A DNA stretch of 7,540 bases. Source: Clostridiales bacterium (GTDB lineage: Bacteria; Bacillota; Clostridia; Peptostreptococcales; Anaerovoracaceae). The stretch lies in the NCBI GenBank assembly GCA_003542355.1, contig DPKU01000211.1:1-7540 (forward strand), in the 5' to 3' direction. The notes below the pieces were generated by a model that ran no database searches, was not told the origin of the DNA, and saw only the letters and a program-made list of their open reading frames with translations. The translations under genes and the position numbers were made by a program. Positions 1-6,927 of the stretch are shown piece by piece (position 1 is the stretch's first letter; each line of letters starts with the position of its first letter).

Positions 1-27
1 GCATTCTGAAGAAAAGCTTGATACATG

Positions 28-51
28 AAAATGCCCGCCGTACGGCGGGCA
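28..51 (-). terminator. Probable Rho-independent terminator of the operon
   Basis: The minus strand has a perfect 20-nt palindrome, TGCCCGCCGTACGGCGGGCA (32-51), able to form an 8-bp GC-rich stem with a GTAC loop, followed directly by TTTT (28-31). It lies 34 nt past the TAA of the M20 gene. The T run is short, so termination may be incomplete, but position and shape fit the end of the transcript. Confidence 0.75.
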
Positions 52-85
52 CTGCTGTTGGGCACAAGCGTCTACGGAAAGAGAT

Positions 86-1318
86 TTATCGCTGTGGAGC
101 ATCTTCCGAAAGGCCGCAGAAGCTGAGTGCAGCAGAAAGATAGACCTTATAGCTTTCTTCCAGGGCGGCGGGATCCAGGCATTCATCCTTCGAATGCGCC
201 AGCGTCAGGTCGCCGGGCCCATAGACCACGACAGGCATTTTACCGTAGTAGCCAAAAAGGCCCGCATCGGTCCAGCAAGGGCATCCCGTCAGGCGGGCCG
301 GCTTGCCGGACACCTCTTCCAGGCTCTCCTTCAGGATCTGCACCAGAGGCTCGTCTTCCGTTTGCTCCATGCCCTGATGGACGTAGCCGCTCTTCATGAC
401 GCTGCTGTCCAGGACCTTAAGCGTGCAACGAAAGTCCGGATCCTCCTGCTGAAGCTGCTGGACGATCTCAGTGAGCTCCCGGTACATGCTCTCGTAGGTT
501 TCCAACCCCGGAATGAATCGACGGTCCATCTGCACGACACATTCCCCGGCTACGGTGGAGAGCTGGGTGCCGCCCCGGATAACGCCGATGTTCAACGTGG
601 GGCATCCCATAAATGGATGACAACGCTCCTTCAACCGTGGCGCAAGCTGATCCTGGAGGACTTGGATGAGCCGGGTCGCCTTGATGATCGCATTGACCCC
701 TTCGTCCTGCCGGCCTCCGTGAACCGTCTTGCCGTGGAGCGTAAATTCGAACCACTCCAAACCTTTCTGCGCGATGGCGATGGCGTCGCGTCCCATGGCT
801 TCGCCTACGATGACGGCATCGGCGCGCAGCCCGCTTTCCAACAAAGCGATCGTGCCGATGCTGCCTTCTTCTTCGTCGGCAACAGCGGAAAAGATCAATT
901 CTCCGGAAAGAGCTGCATTCGTTCGCTTCATGGCAATGAGGACGCCCATCATCGCCGAAAGCGCGCCCTTCATATCCGATGTGCCACGACCATACAGCAT
1001 TCCGTCTTTCATGTGAGGCTCAAAGGCCCGGGACATATCGTAGGCAGGCACCGTGTCCATGTGTCCGTTGAGCATCAGAGATCGGCCGGTCCCGGCACCG
1101 GGCAGACGGGCGATCACATTGCAGCGGCCTTGTCCCAGATCCTGGATCCGGCATTCGATGTGTTCCTTTTGCAGCAGATCGACGACATAGTTCGCAACAG
1201 CCTGTTCCTGCATCGGAAGGCCGCTGTAAGAAGGAATCGCCACCAGATCGGACGTCCAGCGAAGCAATTCTTCGCCCTGCACGGCACCGAAAAGGGCTCC
1301 TGCTTTATCATCATTCAT
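86..1318 (-). CDS. M20 family metallopeptidase (ArgE/DapE/carboxypeptidase class)
   Basis: M20 enzymes are cytoplasmic di-zinc hydrolases acting on peptides or N-acylated amino acids. This 410-residue protein shows the full active site: H86-M-D88-T-V, D115 in YGRGTSDMKG as bridging ligand, E149 (general base) and E150 (metal ligand) in ADEEEGSIG, E173 in VGEAM as further ligand, and H375 in LAHSKDE. The dimerisation domain is seen at about 183-300 (QKGLEWFEFTLHGKTVHGG onset, with H200 contributing across the dimer in relatives). ATG at 1316-1318 overlaps the upstream TGA; GGGGGAAAGAG precedes it. The stop is TAA. The exact substrate is not readable: acetylornithine deacetylase or succinyl-diaminopimelate desuccinylase labels are common for such sequences, but the transporter operon and absence of arginine or lysine genes favour a dipeptidase or carboxypeptidase acting on imported peptides. 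It is the last gene before the terminator. Confidence 0.9.
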   Translation of the reverse strand: MNDDKAGALFGAVQGEELLRWTSDLVAIPSYSGLPMQEQAVANYVVDLLQKEHIECRIQDLGQGRCNVIARLPGAGTGRSLMLNGHMDTVPAYDMSRAFEPHMKDGMLYGRGTSDMKGALSAMMGVLIAMKRTNAALSGELIFSAVADEEEGSIGTIALLESGLRADAVIVGEAMGRDAIAIAQKGLEWFEFTLHGKTVHGGRQDEGVNAIIKATRLIQVLQDQLAPRLKERCHPFMGCPTLNIGVIRGGTQLSTVAGECVVQMDRRFIPGLETYESMYRELTEIVQQLQQEDPDFRCTLKVLDSSVMKSGYVHQGMEQTEDEPLVQILKESLEEVSGKPARLTGCPCWTDAGLFGYYGKMPVVVYGPGDLTLAHSKDECLDPAALEESYKVYLSAALSFCGLSEDAPQR

Positions 1319-2361
1319 ACGTTCACTCTTTCCCCCGTCATGTTTTCTATGTTTTTCTTATATTCTTCCTGGACCGGAAAGCATGCTACCGAATGCCCTG
1401 CAGACAGCTCCATCAACTCCGGTTGTTCCAACCTGCAGCGCTCCGTTGCCCGGGGACACCGGCTGGAAAACTTGCAACCCATAATCTCGACTGCCGCATT
1501 GGGGGTCTCCCCCTCCAGGACCGGCCGTTCACCTTCCCGGGTCTGCCCCGGCACGGGCATGATGGCCATGAGCGCCTGGGTATAGGGATGCAGGCCCGCT
1601 TTGATGATTTCGTCGGCTATACCGATTTCCATGATTCTGCCCAGGTACATGATGGCGATCCTGTCTGAGATCAGCCAGGCCAAAGACAGATCGTGAGTGA
1701 TGAACAGATAAGCGATCCCCTTTGTGTCCCGGAGGTGGAGCATCAGCTTCAGGATCCCGGTACGGATGGAAGCATCCAGCATGGACACCGGCTCGTCGGC
1801 TACGATGAACCGGGGACCAAGGATCAGCGCACCGGCAATGACCACCCGCTGACGCTGGCCGCCGGACAGCTCGTAGGGATAGCGGTAGAAGTAATCGTCC
1901 GCCGGCGTCAGTCCGGCCTGCTCCAGGGCTTCCCGGACCCGCTGCTCCCGCTCTTCCGCCGTTTTGACCAGACCGGCCACATCCAAAGGCTCCGCCACGA
2001 TATCAATAATATAGTGACGGGGATTCAATGCTTGATAAGGATCCTGAAAAATCATCTGTGCATTTTGGCGGAACGCCTTGAGCCCCTCCCGGTCCTGAGG
2101 AACGGGAGCTCCGTCGAAGACCACCACGCCCTCTGTGGGCGGAACAAGCTGGAGGATCGTCTTGCCGACGGTGGTCTTTCCGCTGCCGCTCTCGCCCACC
2201 AAAGACAGAATTTCACCCTGGTCGATGGCAAAAGTGACACCGTCAACAGCCCGAACGACTTTTTTTTCTTTGGACAGGAGGCCGCTGAAAAATCCTTCTC
2301 GGATCTGGAAATGGACCTTCAACCCCTCGACGCGCACCAATGCTTCCCGGACATCCTTCAT
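1315..2361 (-). CDS. dppF: ABC peptide importer ATPase, DppF/OppF type
   Basis: This 348-residue protein is the second ATPase of the importer. Walker A is G56-E-S-G-S-G-K-T63, the Q-loop is Q106 in MIFQDPYQALNPR, the signature is L165-SGGQRQR, Walker B is FIVADE (D189, E190) followed by PVSMLD typical of the F-type subunit, and the switch histidine is H223. An F-type insertion (REGFFSGLLSKEKK, 21-34) lies between the first strand and AVDGV. The C-terminal domain has cysteines C296, C302, C309 and C327 in the same CX5CX6CX17C spacing as its partner. A charged tail of about 18 residues (331-348) follows. The ATG at 2359-2361 overlaps the upstream TGA (ATGA) and has AAGGAGG 7 nt upstream (2369-2375). 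Its own TGA overlaps the start of the M20 gene in the same manner. Confidence 0.95.
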   Translation of the reverse strand: MKDVREALVRVEGLKVHFQIREGFFSGLLSKEKKVVRAVDGVTFAIDQGEILSLVGESGSGKTTVGKTILQLVPPTEGVVVFDGAPVPQDREGLKAFRQNAQMIFQDPYQALNPRHYIIDIVAEPLDVAGLVKTAEEREQRVREALEQAGLTPADDYFYRYPYELSGGQRQRVVIAGALILGPRFIVADEPVSMLDASIRTGILKLMLHLRDTKGIAYLFITHDLSLAWLISDRIAIMYLGRIMEIGIADEIIKAGLHPYTQALMAIMPVPGQTREGERPVLEGETPNAAVEIMGCKFSSRCPRATERCRLEQPELMELSAGHSVACFPVQEEYKKNIENMTGERVNV

Positions 2362-3320
2362 TGTCTTGCCTCCTTGAGATGACAGGCGACCACATGCTTT
2401 CCCCCCACATTGACGGATTCAGGCATCTGAATTTTACAAATATCGCAGGCAAATTCGCATCTGGGATGAAACGCACAGCCGGACGGCGGGTCCAGCAGAT
2501 TCGGCGGAAAGCCCTCGATACCGTCAGGAACCACCTTCGGGCCCTTTACATTGGGAAAGCAGCCGATCAAACGCTTGGTATAGGGATGCCGGGCATCTTC
2601 AAAAATATCCTTGACACTGCCCGTCTCTACGATCTTGCCCGCATACATCACAGCGATCTTATCGCAGGTCTCTCCCAAAATGGCAAGATCGTGGGTAATG
2701 AGGATCATGCCCATGGACAGCTCCCTGCGAAGCCGCTCCAGCAAATTAAGGATCTGGGCCTGGATCATTACATCCAATGCGGTTGTGGGCTCGTCTCCGA
2801 TGATCAGCTTCGGATCGCAGGCCAGCGCCATGGCAATCATAGCCCGCTGCTTCATTCCGCCGGAGAATTCGTGGGGATAATGCTTATACCGATCTGAAGG
2901 GATCTCCACCAGATCCAGAAGACCCTTCGTCTTGTGCAGCGCATCGGCTTCGGAAGAATTTTCGTGCAGCACGATGGCTTCCGAGATCTGCTTACCCACG
3001 GTCATGACCGGATTCAGGGCATTCATGGCGCCCTGAAAGATGATGGATACGTCTGTCCAGCGCCGCCGGCGCAGCTCGCTCTCCGGCGCAGGGATCACAT
3101 CCCGGCCGTCCAGCAGGATCTGACCGCCTACGATCCGCCCTTCTTTGGGCAGCAAGCGGGCAATCGACAGGGCGCTTGTGGTTTTACCGCAGCCCGATTC
3201 CCCAACCAGACCCAATGCCTCACCGTGCTCCAGATCGAAGCTTACATCGTCCACGGCTTTGAGCATGCCCTTGGAGGTTTTAAAATACGTTTTTAAGTTG
3301 TTCACTTCCAGCAGCTTCAA
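2358..3320 (-). CDS. dppD: ABC peptide importer ATPase, DppD/OppD type, TTG start
   Basis: This 320-residue cytoplasmic subunit hydrolyses ATP to drive import, pairing with the next ATPase. Walker A is G40-E-S-G-C-G-K-T47, the Q-loop is Q96 in IIFQGAMNALNP, the ABC signature is F152-SGGMKQR, Walker B is LIIGDE (D176, E177), the D-loop is ALD (181-183) and the switch histidine is H210. All key residues are intact. The C-terminal oligopeptide-ATPase domain has PPSGCAFHPRC and four cysteines (C282, C288, C295, C313) spaced CX5CX6CX17C, plus C292. The start is TTG at 3318-3320: the protein then begins MKLLEVNNL as in homologues, AGAGAGG lies 7 nt upstream, and a stop lies a few codons further upstream in frame. 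Its TGA overlaps the next ATG in an ATGA junction. Confidence 0.95.
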   Translation of the reverse strand: MKLLEVNNLKTYFKTSKGMLKAVDDVSFDLEHGEALGLVGESGCGKTTSALSIARLLPKEGRIVGGQILLDGRDVIPAPESELRRRRWTDVSIIFQGAMNALNPVMTVGKQISEAIVLHENSSEADALHKTKGLLDLVEIPSDRYKHYPHEFSGGMKQRAMIAMALACDPKLIIGDEPTTALDVMIQAQILNLLERLRRELSMGMILITHDLAILGETCDKIAVMYAGKIVETGSVKDIFEDARHPYTKRLIGCFPNVKGPKVVPDGIEGFPPNLLDPPSGCAFHPRCEFACDICKIQMPESVNVGGKHVVACHLKEARQ

Positions 3321-3324
3321 GCCT

Positions 3325-4209
3325 TTACCTCTCTTTCAGTTTGGGGTTCAGAATTTCGTCAAAGGCGTAACCCATCAGTGTAAAGGCCAAAACTACCGCC
3401 ACCACGCAGAGCCCCGGCGGCAGGAAATACCACCAGGCACCGGTGCTTGTAGCCCCGGTCTCAAATGCATAGTGCAGCATCATGCCCCAGCTTGCGTGGG
3501 CCGGATCGCCCAGCCCCAGAAAGCTCAGCGTCGTCTCCGAGGTGATCGCGGCTGCAGCGATCAGGATCGTGTTGGCAAAGACCAGAGGAAATACGTTGGG
3601 CAGAATGTGATGCAGCATGATATGCCCGCTGCCTGCGCCGATCGAAACCGTTCGTTCCACGAATTGATTCTCCCGGACAGAAAGCGTCTGGGAACGAACG
3701 ACCCGGGCGGTACCTGCCCAGCTTGTGACGCCGATCACCACGATGATATTCCAAATGCTGGTGCCCAGAATGGCCGCCAGGACCATCATAAGCGGCAGCC
3801 AGGGAATCACCAGGAAAAAGTCTGTGATACGCATCAGGACGTTATCTATGGCCTTGCCGCTGTATCCTGAGACGATGCCGATGACCGTGCCGATCACCAT
3901 GGAGATGCCAGTCGCCAATGCCCCGACCAAAAGGGAGATCCGGGATCCGGCGATCAGATAGCCCAGCACGTCCCGGCCCATGTCGTCGGTACCCAGGACG
4001 TGACCGGGTCCCGGCGGGTTGAGCATGTCTTCCACCTCTCCGAACTCCAGGACGCTGAAAGGCACCAGCAAAGGTCCGAATATCGCCACGAGAATAAAGA
4101 GAAAAAGCACAACGGTACCGAAAAGGGCCATTTTATTGGCCAGCACCTGGCTGACAAAGGCCTTGATCTTGCGTTTTCTCAATTTGGCTTTCACATCATT
4201 TTTAGCCAT
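3325..4209 (-). CDS. dppC: ABC peptide importer permease, DppC/OppC type
   Basis: This 294-residue permease is the partner of the DppB-like subunit. The N-terminus is strongly basic (K/R-rich, residues 3-16, cytoplasmic), then a first membrane helix at about 28-46 and the DppC-specific block HVLGTDDMGRD at 70-80. Further helices lie at about 90-115 and 135-160. The EAA coupling loop is at about 183-205 (ERTVSIGAGSG ending H-H-I-L-P-N), followed by SETTLSFLGLG (224-234), a family hallmark, a W-G-M-M segment, and the C-terminal YAFDEILNPKL. All expected elements are present and the length is normal. The ATG at 4207-4209 has GGGAGG 7 nt upstream (4217-4222), inside the end of the preceding gene, so translation is probably coupled. 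The TAA stop is 4 nt before the TTG start of the next gene. Confidence 0.94.
   Translation of the reverse strand: MAKNDVKAKLRKRKIKAFVSQVLANKMALFGTVVLFLFILVAIFGPLLVPFSVLEFGEVEDMLNPPGPGHVLGTDDMGRDVLGYLIAGSRISLLVGALATGISMVIGTVIGIVSGYSGKAIDNVLMRITDFFLVIPWLPLMMVLAAILGTSIWNIIVVIGVTSWAGTARVVRSQTLSVRENQFVERTVSIGAGSGHIMLHHILPNVFPLVFANTILIAAAAITSETTLSFLGLGDPAHASWGMMLHYAFETGATSTGAWWYFLPPGLCVVAVVLAFTLMGYAFDEILNPKLKER
3328..3334 (-). promoter_or_regulatory. Ribosome binding site for the TTG-started ATPase gene
   Basis: The minus strand reads AGAGAGG, 7 nt before the TTG at 3318-3320. It lies in the last codons of the upstream permease gene. Together with the lack of any in-frame ATG between the upstream stop and TTG, this supports the unusual start codon. 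Confidence 0.65.
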
Positions 4210-4212
4210 GGC

Positions 4213-5190
4213 TCAACCTCCCATGCTCTTGACCCGGGGGTCGACCACTTCATAGAGGATATCGGACAGGAAATTGGCCAGGATCACCGTCACGGTAGTG
4301 AGCAAAAACACGCCCTGCAGCAATGGATAATCCCGATTGATCAGAGCTCCGTACATCAAGTTGCCCAGGCCCGGCCAGGAAAACACTGTCTCGATCTGGA
4401 TAGCGCCTCCGACGATCAGGCCCAGGTTGATGGCGATCAGCGTGATCATGGGCAGCATCGCATTGGGCATGGCGTGGCGCCGCAGCACATATCCGTTGGA
4501 AAACCCTTTCGCCTTCGCCGTCGTGATGTAATCCTCGGATAGCACATCGATCATGGTGCTTCGCATAGTGATGGCATATTCGCCGATCATCACCATCGCC
4601 ATACAGGCCATGGGCAGGATCATGTGGCGAACCACATCGTTGATATAAGCCCAGGTGTCTATAAAAACACGTCCCGGCGTCACCATCCCGTTGATGGGGA
4701 AAAGCCTCAGGTTGACACAGAAGATCAGGATGAGCATCATACCAAGCCAGAACGTGGGCATGGAATACAGCAGCAGAGAGGTACTCAGCAAGCCGGTATC
4801 CAGAGGTTTCCCTCTCTTCCAGGCTGAGACGATCCCAAAGATAATGCCCACTACGATCGCCAGGATCTCCGCAGAACCCAATAGGATGACGGTAGGAAGG
4901 ATCCGGGAGCCGATCACTTCGGCTACGGGCTTTTTATAGATAAAGGATGTGCCCAAATCTCCGGTGAACAGGTTTTCCAGGTATACAAAAAATTGCTGAT
5001 ACCAGGGCAGATCCAATCCGTACATTTCCCGGATGTTGGCGACCATCTCCGGTGTGGTTTTTCCGCTTCTGGCCAGCATACTTACGATGTCTCCCGGAAG
5101 GATCCGGAAGAGGAAGTAGTTGAAGACCAGAACGAAAAAGATGGTGATGGCTGCATAAAGCAGCTTTTTGGCGATACGTTTCTTATTCAT
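4213..5190 (-). CDS. dppB: ABC peptide importer permease, DppB/OppB type
   Basis: This 325-residue integral membrane subunit forms half of the import channel. An N-terminal membrane helix (about 10-30) is followed by the typical FRILPGD segment, an extracytoplasmic region with YGLDLPWYQQF (57-67) and GDLGTSF (77-83), and a core of further helices. The cytoplasmic coupling (EAA) loop is at about 220-244, ending G229-F-x10-R-H-A-M-P-N, where the ATPases dock. The family signature ETVFSWPGLG (267-276) and the C-terminal DPRV (317-320) are present. Length is usual for DppB. The ATG at 5188-5190 is preceded by GAAGGAAG (5195-5202). Its TGA stop is 3 nt before the next permease. The symbol reflects family position only; dipeptide versus oligopeptide specificity cannot be read from this subunit. 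Confidence 0.94.
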   Translation of the reverse strand: MNKKRIAKKLLYAAITIFFVLVFNYFLFRILPGDIVSMLARSGKTTPEMVANIREMYGLDLPWYQQFFVYLENLFTGDLGTSFIYKKPVAEVIGSRILPTVILLGSAEILAIVVGIIFGIVSAWKRGKPLDTGLLSTSLLLYSMPTFWLGMMLILIFCVNLRLFPINGMVTPGRVFIDTWAYINDVVRHMILPMACMAMVMIGEYAITMRSTMIDVLSEDYITTAKAKGFSNGYVLRRHAMPNAMLPMITLIAINLGLIVGGAIQIETVFSWPGLGNLMYGALINRDYPLLQGVFLLTTVTVILANFLSDILYEVVDPRVKSMGG

Positions 5191-5206
5191 GGCGCTTCCT
5201 TCGCAA

Positions 5207-5233
5207 AGCAGGCGGCGGAAACCGCCGCCTGCT
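5207..5233 (-). terminator. Intercistronic hairpin after the binding-protein gene (attenuator or mRNA-stabilising stem)
   Basis: The minus strand contains a perfect 12-bp inverted repeat, AGCAGGCGGCGG and CCGCCGCCTGCT, separated by TTT. It begins 12 nt after the TAG stop of the binding-protein gene and ends 16 nt before the ATG of the first permease. Only TTTG follows the stem, so it lacks the T tract of a full intrinsic terminator. In binding-protein operons such stems often protect the upstream message from 3' exonucleases or cause partial termination, so that more receptor than permease is made. The structure is seen directly; the role is inferred. Confidence 0.7.
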
Positions 5234-5245
5234 CTTGACCGGCTG

Positions 5246-6865
5246 CTACTGGGCAGCCTTCATGTTCATGTAGTTCCACGCCGTCATGTTCAGGAACAAT
5301 CCGCCGTTCCCCGCAGGCACTTGGATATAACCCGTCCACTTGTCCGAACGGATGGCCTGGATGTAGTTGTCATAAGCGTAGACGATATAATGGCCGTTCT
5401 CGTAGGCGATCTTCTGCATTTCCTGGACCATGGCGATCCGTTCCGCCTCGTCCATGGTGGTCATTTGCTCGTAGAACAGTTCATCGTAGCGAGCGTCGGA
5501 ATAACCGGTCTCGTTCAGGTTCCACCACTCGTCGGTGATGAAGATCCGGGTGATCACCGAGGGATCCACATCGGCGCCCCAGCCCCAAATGTACATGTCG
5601 TAATCACCGGCGTAGATCACATCCACCAGCGCACCACTGTCCATGGTGACCAGTTCCAGTTCGATGCCTGCCAGCGCGCAGCCTGCAGCCATCATCTGGG
5701 CGGTCTTCACTTCCGGCGTGTTGTCTGCGATAGAGATCAGTTCAAAGGACAGCTTCGTCCCATCGGCTGCTTCCCGGATGCCATCACCATCGGTATCTTT
5801 ATATCCCGCCGCTTCCAGCATGTCCGCCGCTTTTTCCGGGTCGTAGATCCGGAGTTCTGCCGGTTTGGGTTCATAATGATATTTATCGCCGGGGTTTACG
5901 ATGGTCGTGCCCACAGCACCTGCGTCTCCGTAGGCCATGCTCACGATCTTCGCTTTGTCTGTACAATACTCGATTGCGTGACGGACGACCTTATCTTTGA
6001 GCAGTGGATGAGCCTCAGGCACTTCGGATTCGGGCCAGGTATTCAAAGCCACATAAGAGAAACCCGGAATGTTGGCCAGGACCAGATCCACTTCTTCGGC
6101 GCTTTCCATCTGTTCGATCTGCGCTGCCGTGAGTCCGCTGGTCCCGTCGATTTCACCAAGCAACAGCGCCTGGGCAGCGGTGTCCGCGTTTTCGTACAGC
6201 ACGAAAACGATGTTCTGGACATCTCCGGGGATCTCCTGGAAATAGTCTGCGTTCTTCGTCAGTTTAATAAAACCTTCGCCTTCGGTGTCAAACCTGAACG
6301 GACCGGTTCCGATAGGCGTTTCGTTGCCATAGTTGTACGGGTCATCCAGCCCTTCCCATATGTGTTTGGGCACGATGGGCGAGGTGTTCATGAGCATATT
6401 GGCCTTGGGCGCCTCCGTTTTCATCACTACAGTGAAGTCGTCGGGACAGCTGATGTCCACGATCCCTTCGTTGTAGCCGGCATACATGTAGGCTTCCTGT
6501 GCCGTGAAAAGCTCATAGGAAAATTTAACGTCTGCCGAGGTAAAGGGTTCGCCGTCATGCCATTTGACGCCTTCGGCCAGGTGGAACGTCCAAGTGCGCT
6601 GATCATCGGATACCTCCCAGGTCTCCGCCAGGCAGGGCATCCGCTCCAGCTCCGTATCGTAGCGCACCAGCGGATCGTAGATCAGCAGCAGCAGCTCAAA
6701 CGATACCGCCATCCAGGATGAAAGCGGATTGAGTGTATCCACTTCTTCGGATAACGCAAAGGTAAAGGTATGACCTTCCTCCACGCTTCCGCCGCCCCCG
6801 CAGCCGGCCGCCGAAAACAGCATGGCCAGGGTCAGCAGAATGGCGATCATTTTCTTCGCATTCAT
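5246..6865 (-). CDS. Peptide/solute-binding lipoprotein of an ABC importer (SBP family 5, DppA/OppA-like)
   Basis: This 539-residue protein is the extracellular, membrane-anchored receptor that delivers substrate to the permeases encoded next. The start chosen is ATG at 6863-6865, because AAAGGAGGC sits 7 nt upstream; an in-frame ATG at 6902-6904 lies before this ribosome binding site and would put extra residues ahead of the signal peptide. Residues 1-21 are a lipoprotein signal peptide (K4-K5, hydrophobic 6-17) ending in S-A-A-G-C22, followed by a Gly-rich linker. The family 5 hallmark is seen at about residues 79-118 (LAETWEVSDD, WTFHL, GVKWHDGEPFT, DVKFSYE), then IGTGPF at 185-190, and the C-terminal GWGADVDPS block near 428-436. 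A DTDGDGIRE stretch at 357-365 resembles an acidic metal-binding loop. Length matches family 5. Peptides are the likely ligand given the two flanking peptidase genes, but family 5 also includes nickel, heme and sugar binders. A strong hairpin follows the stop codon. Confidence 0.93.
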   Translation of the reverse strand: MNAKKMIAILLTLAMLFSAAGCGGGGSVEEGHTFTFALSEEVDTLNPLSSWMAVSFELLLLIYDPLVRYDTELERMPCLAETWEVSDDQRTWTFHLAEGVKWHDGEPFTSADVKFSYELFTAQEAYMYAGYNEGIVDISCPDDFTVVMKTEAPKANMLMNTSPIVPKHIWEGLDDPYNYGNETPIGTGPFRFDTEGEGFIKLTKNADYFQEIPGDVQNIVFVLYENADTAAQALLLGEIDGTSGLTAAQIEQMESAEEVDLVLANIPGFSYVALNTWPESEVPEAHPLLKDKVVRHAIEYCTDKAKIVSMAYGDAGAVGTTIVNPGDKYHYEPKPAELRIYDPEKAADMLEAAGYKDTDGDGIREAADGTKLSFELISIADNTPEVKTAQMMAAGCALAGIELELVTMDSGALVDVIYAGDYDMYIWGWGADVDPSVITRIFITDEWWNLNETGYSDARYDELFYEQMTTMDEAERIAMVQEMQKIAYENGHYIVYAYDNYIQAIRSDKWTGYIQVPAGNGGLFLNMTAWNYMNMKAAQ

Positions 6866-6872
6866 TCGACTT

Positions 6873-6881
6873 GCCTCCTTT
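6873..6881 (-). promoter_or_regulatory. Ribosome binding site of the binding-protein gene
   Basis: On the minus strand this reads AAAGGAGGC, a near-perfect match to the anti-Shine-Dalgarno sequence, 7 nt before the ATG at 6863-6865. It fixes the start at that codon rather than at the in-frame ATG 39 nt upstream. Confidence 0.85.
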
Positions 6882-6927
6882 ATTCCTTTTCTCAGGAAAA
6901 TCAATCTGCAATGTAGAATTTCTATCT

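Noticed and set aside
1..27. Possible start of another gene or a regulatory site past the terminator
   Set aside because: Only 27 nt containing a HindIII-like palindrome are available; nothing can be supported.
194..1585. 463-codon open frame on the plus strand
   Set aside because: It is antisense to the M20 gene and runs into the DppF-like gene. No motif, no convincing ribosome binding site, and the opposite strand carries intact catalytic motifs.
5168..6721. 517-codon open frame on the plus strand
   Set aside because: It lies almost wholly antisense to the well-supported binding-protein gene; its product is His/Val/Arg-rich without any recognisable domain, and its start falls inside the permease gene. 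It is a by-product of GC-rich codon use.
6883..6898. Weak inverted repeat (TTCCT/AGGAA) upstream of the binding-protein gene
   Set aside because: Five base pairs with a six-base loop, AT-rich; too weak to call an operator or riboswitch, and the 62-nt gap is too short for a known riboswitch class.
6866..6927. Possible internal promoter (TTGCAG on the minus strand) before the binding-protein gene
   Set aside because: No acceptable -10 hexamer is found 16-18 nt downstream, so a promoter is not supported by sequence.
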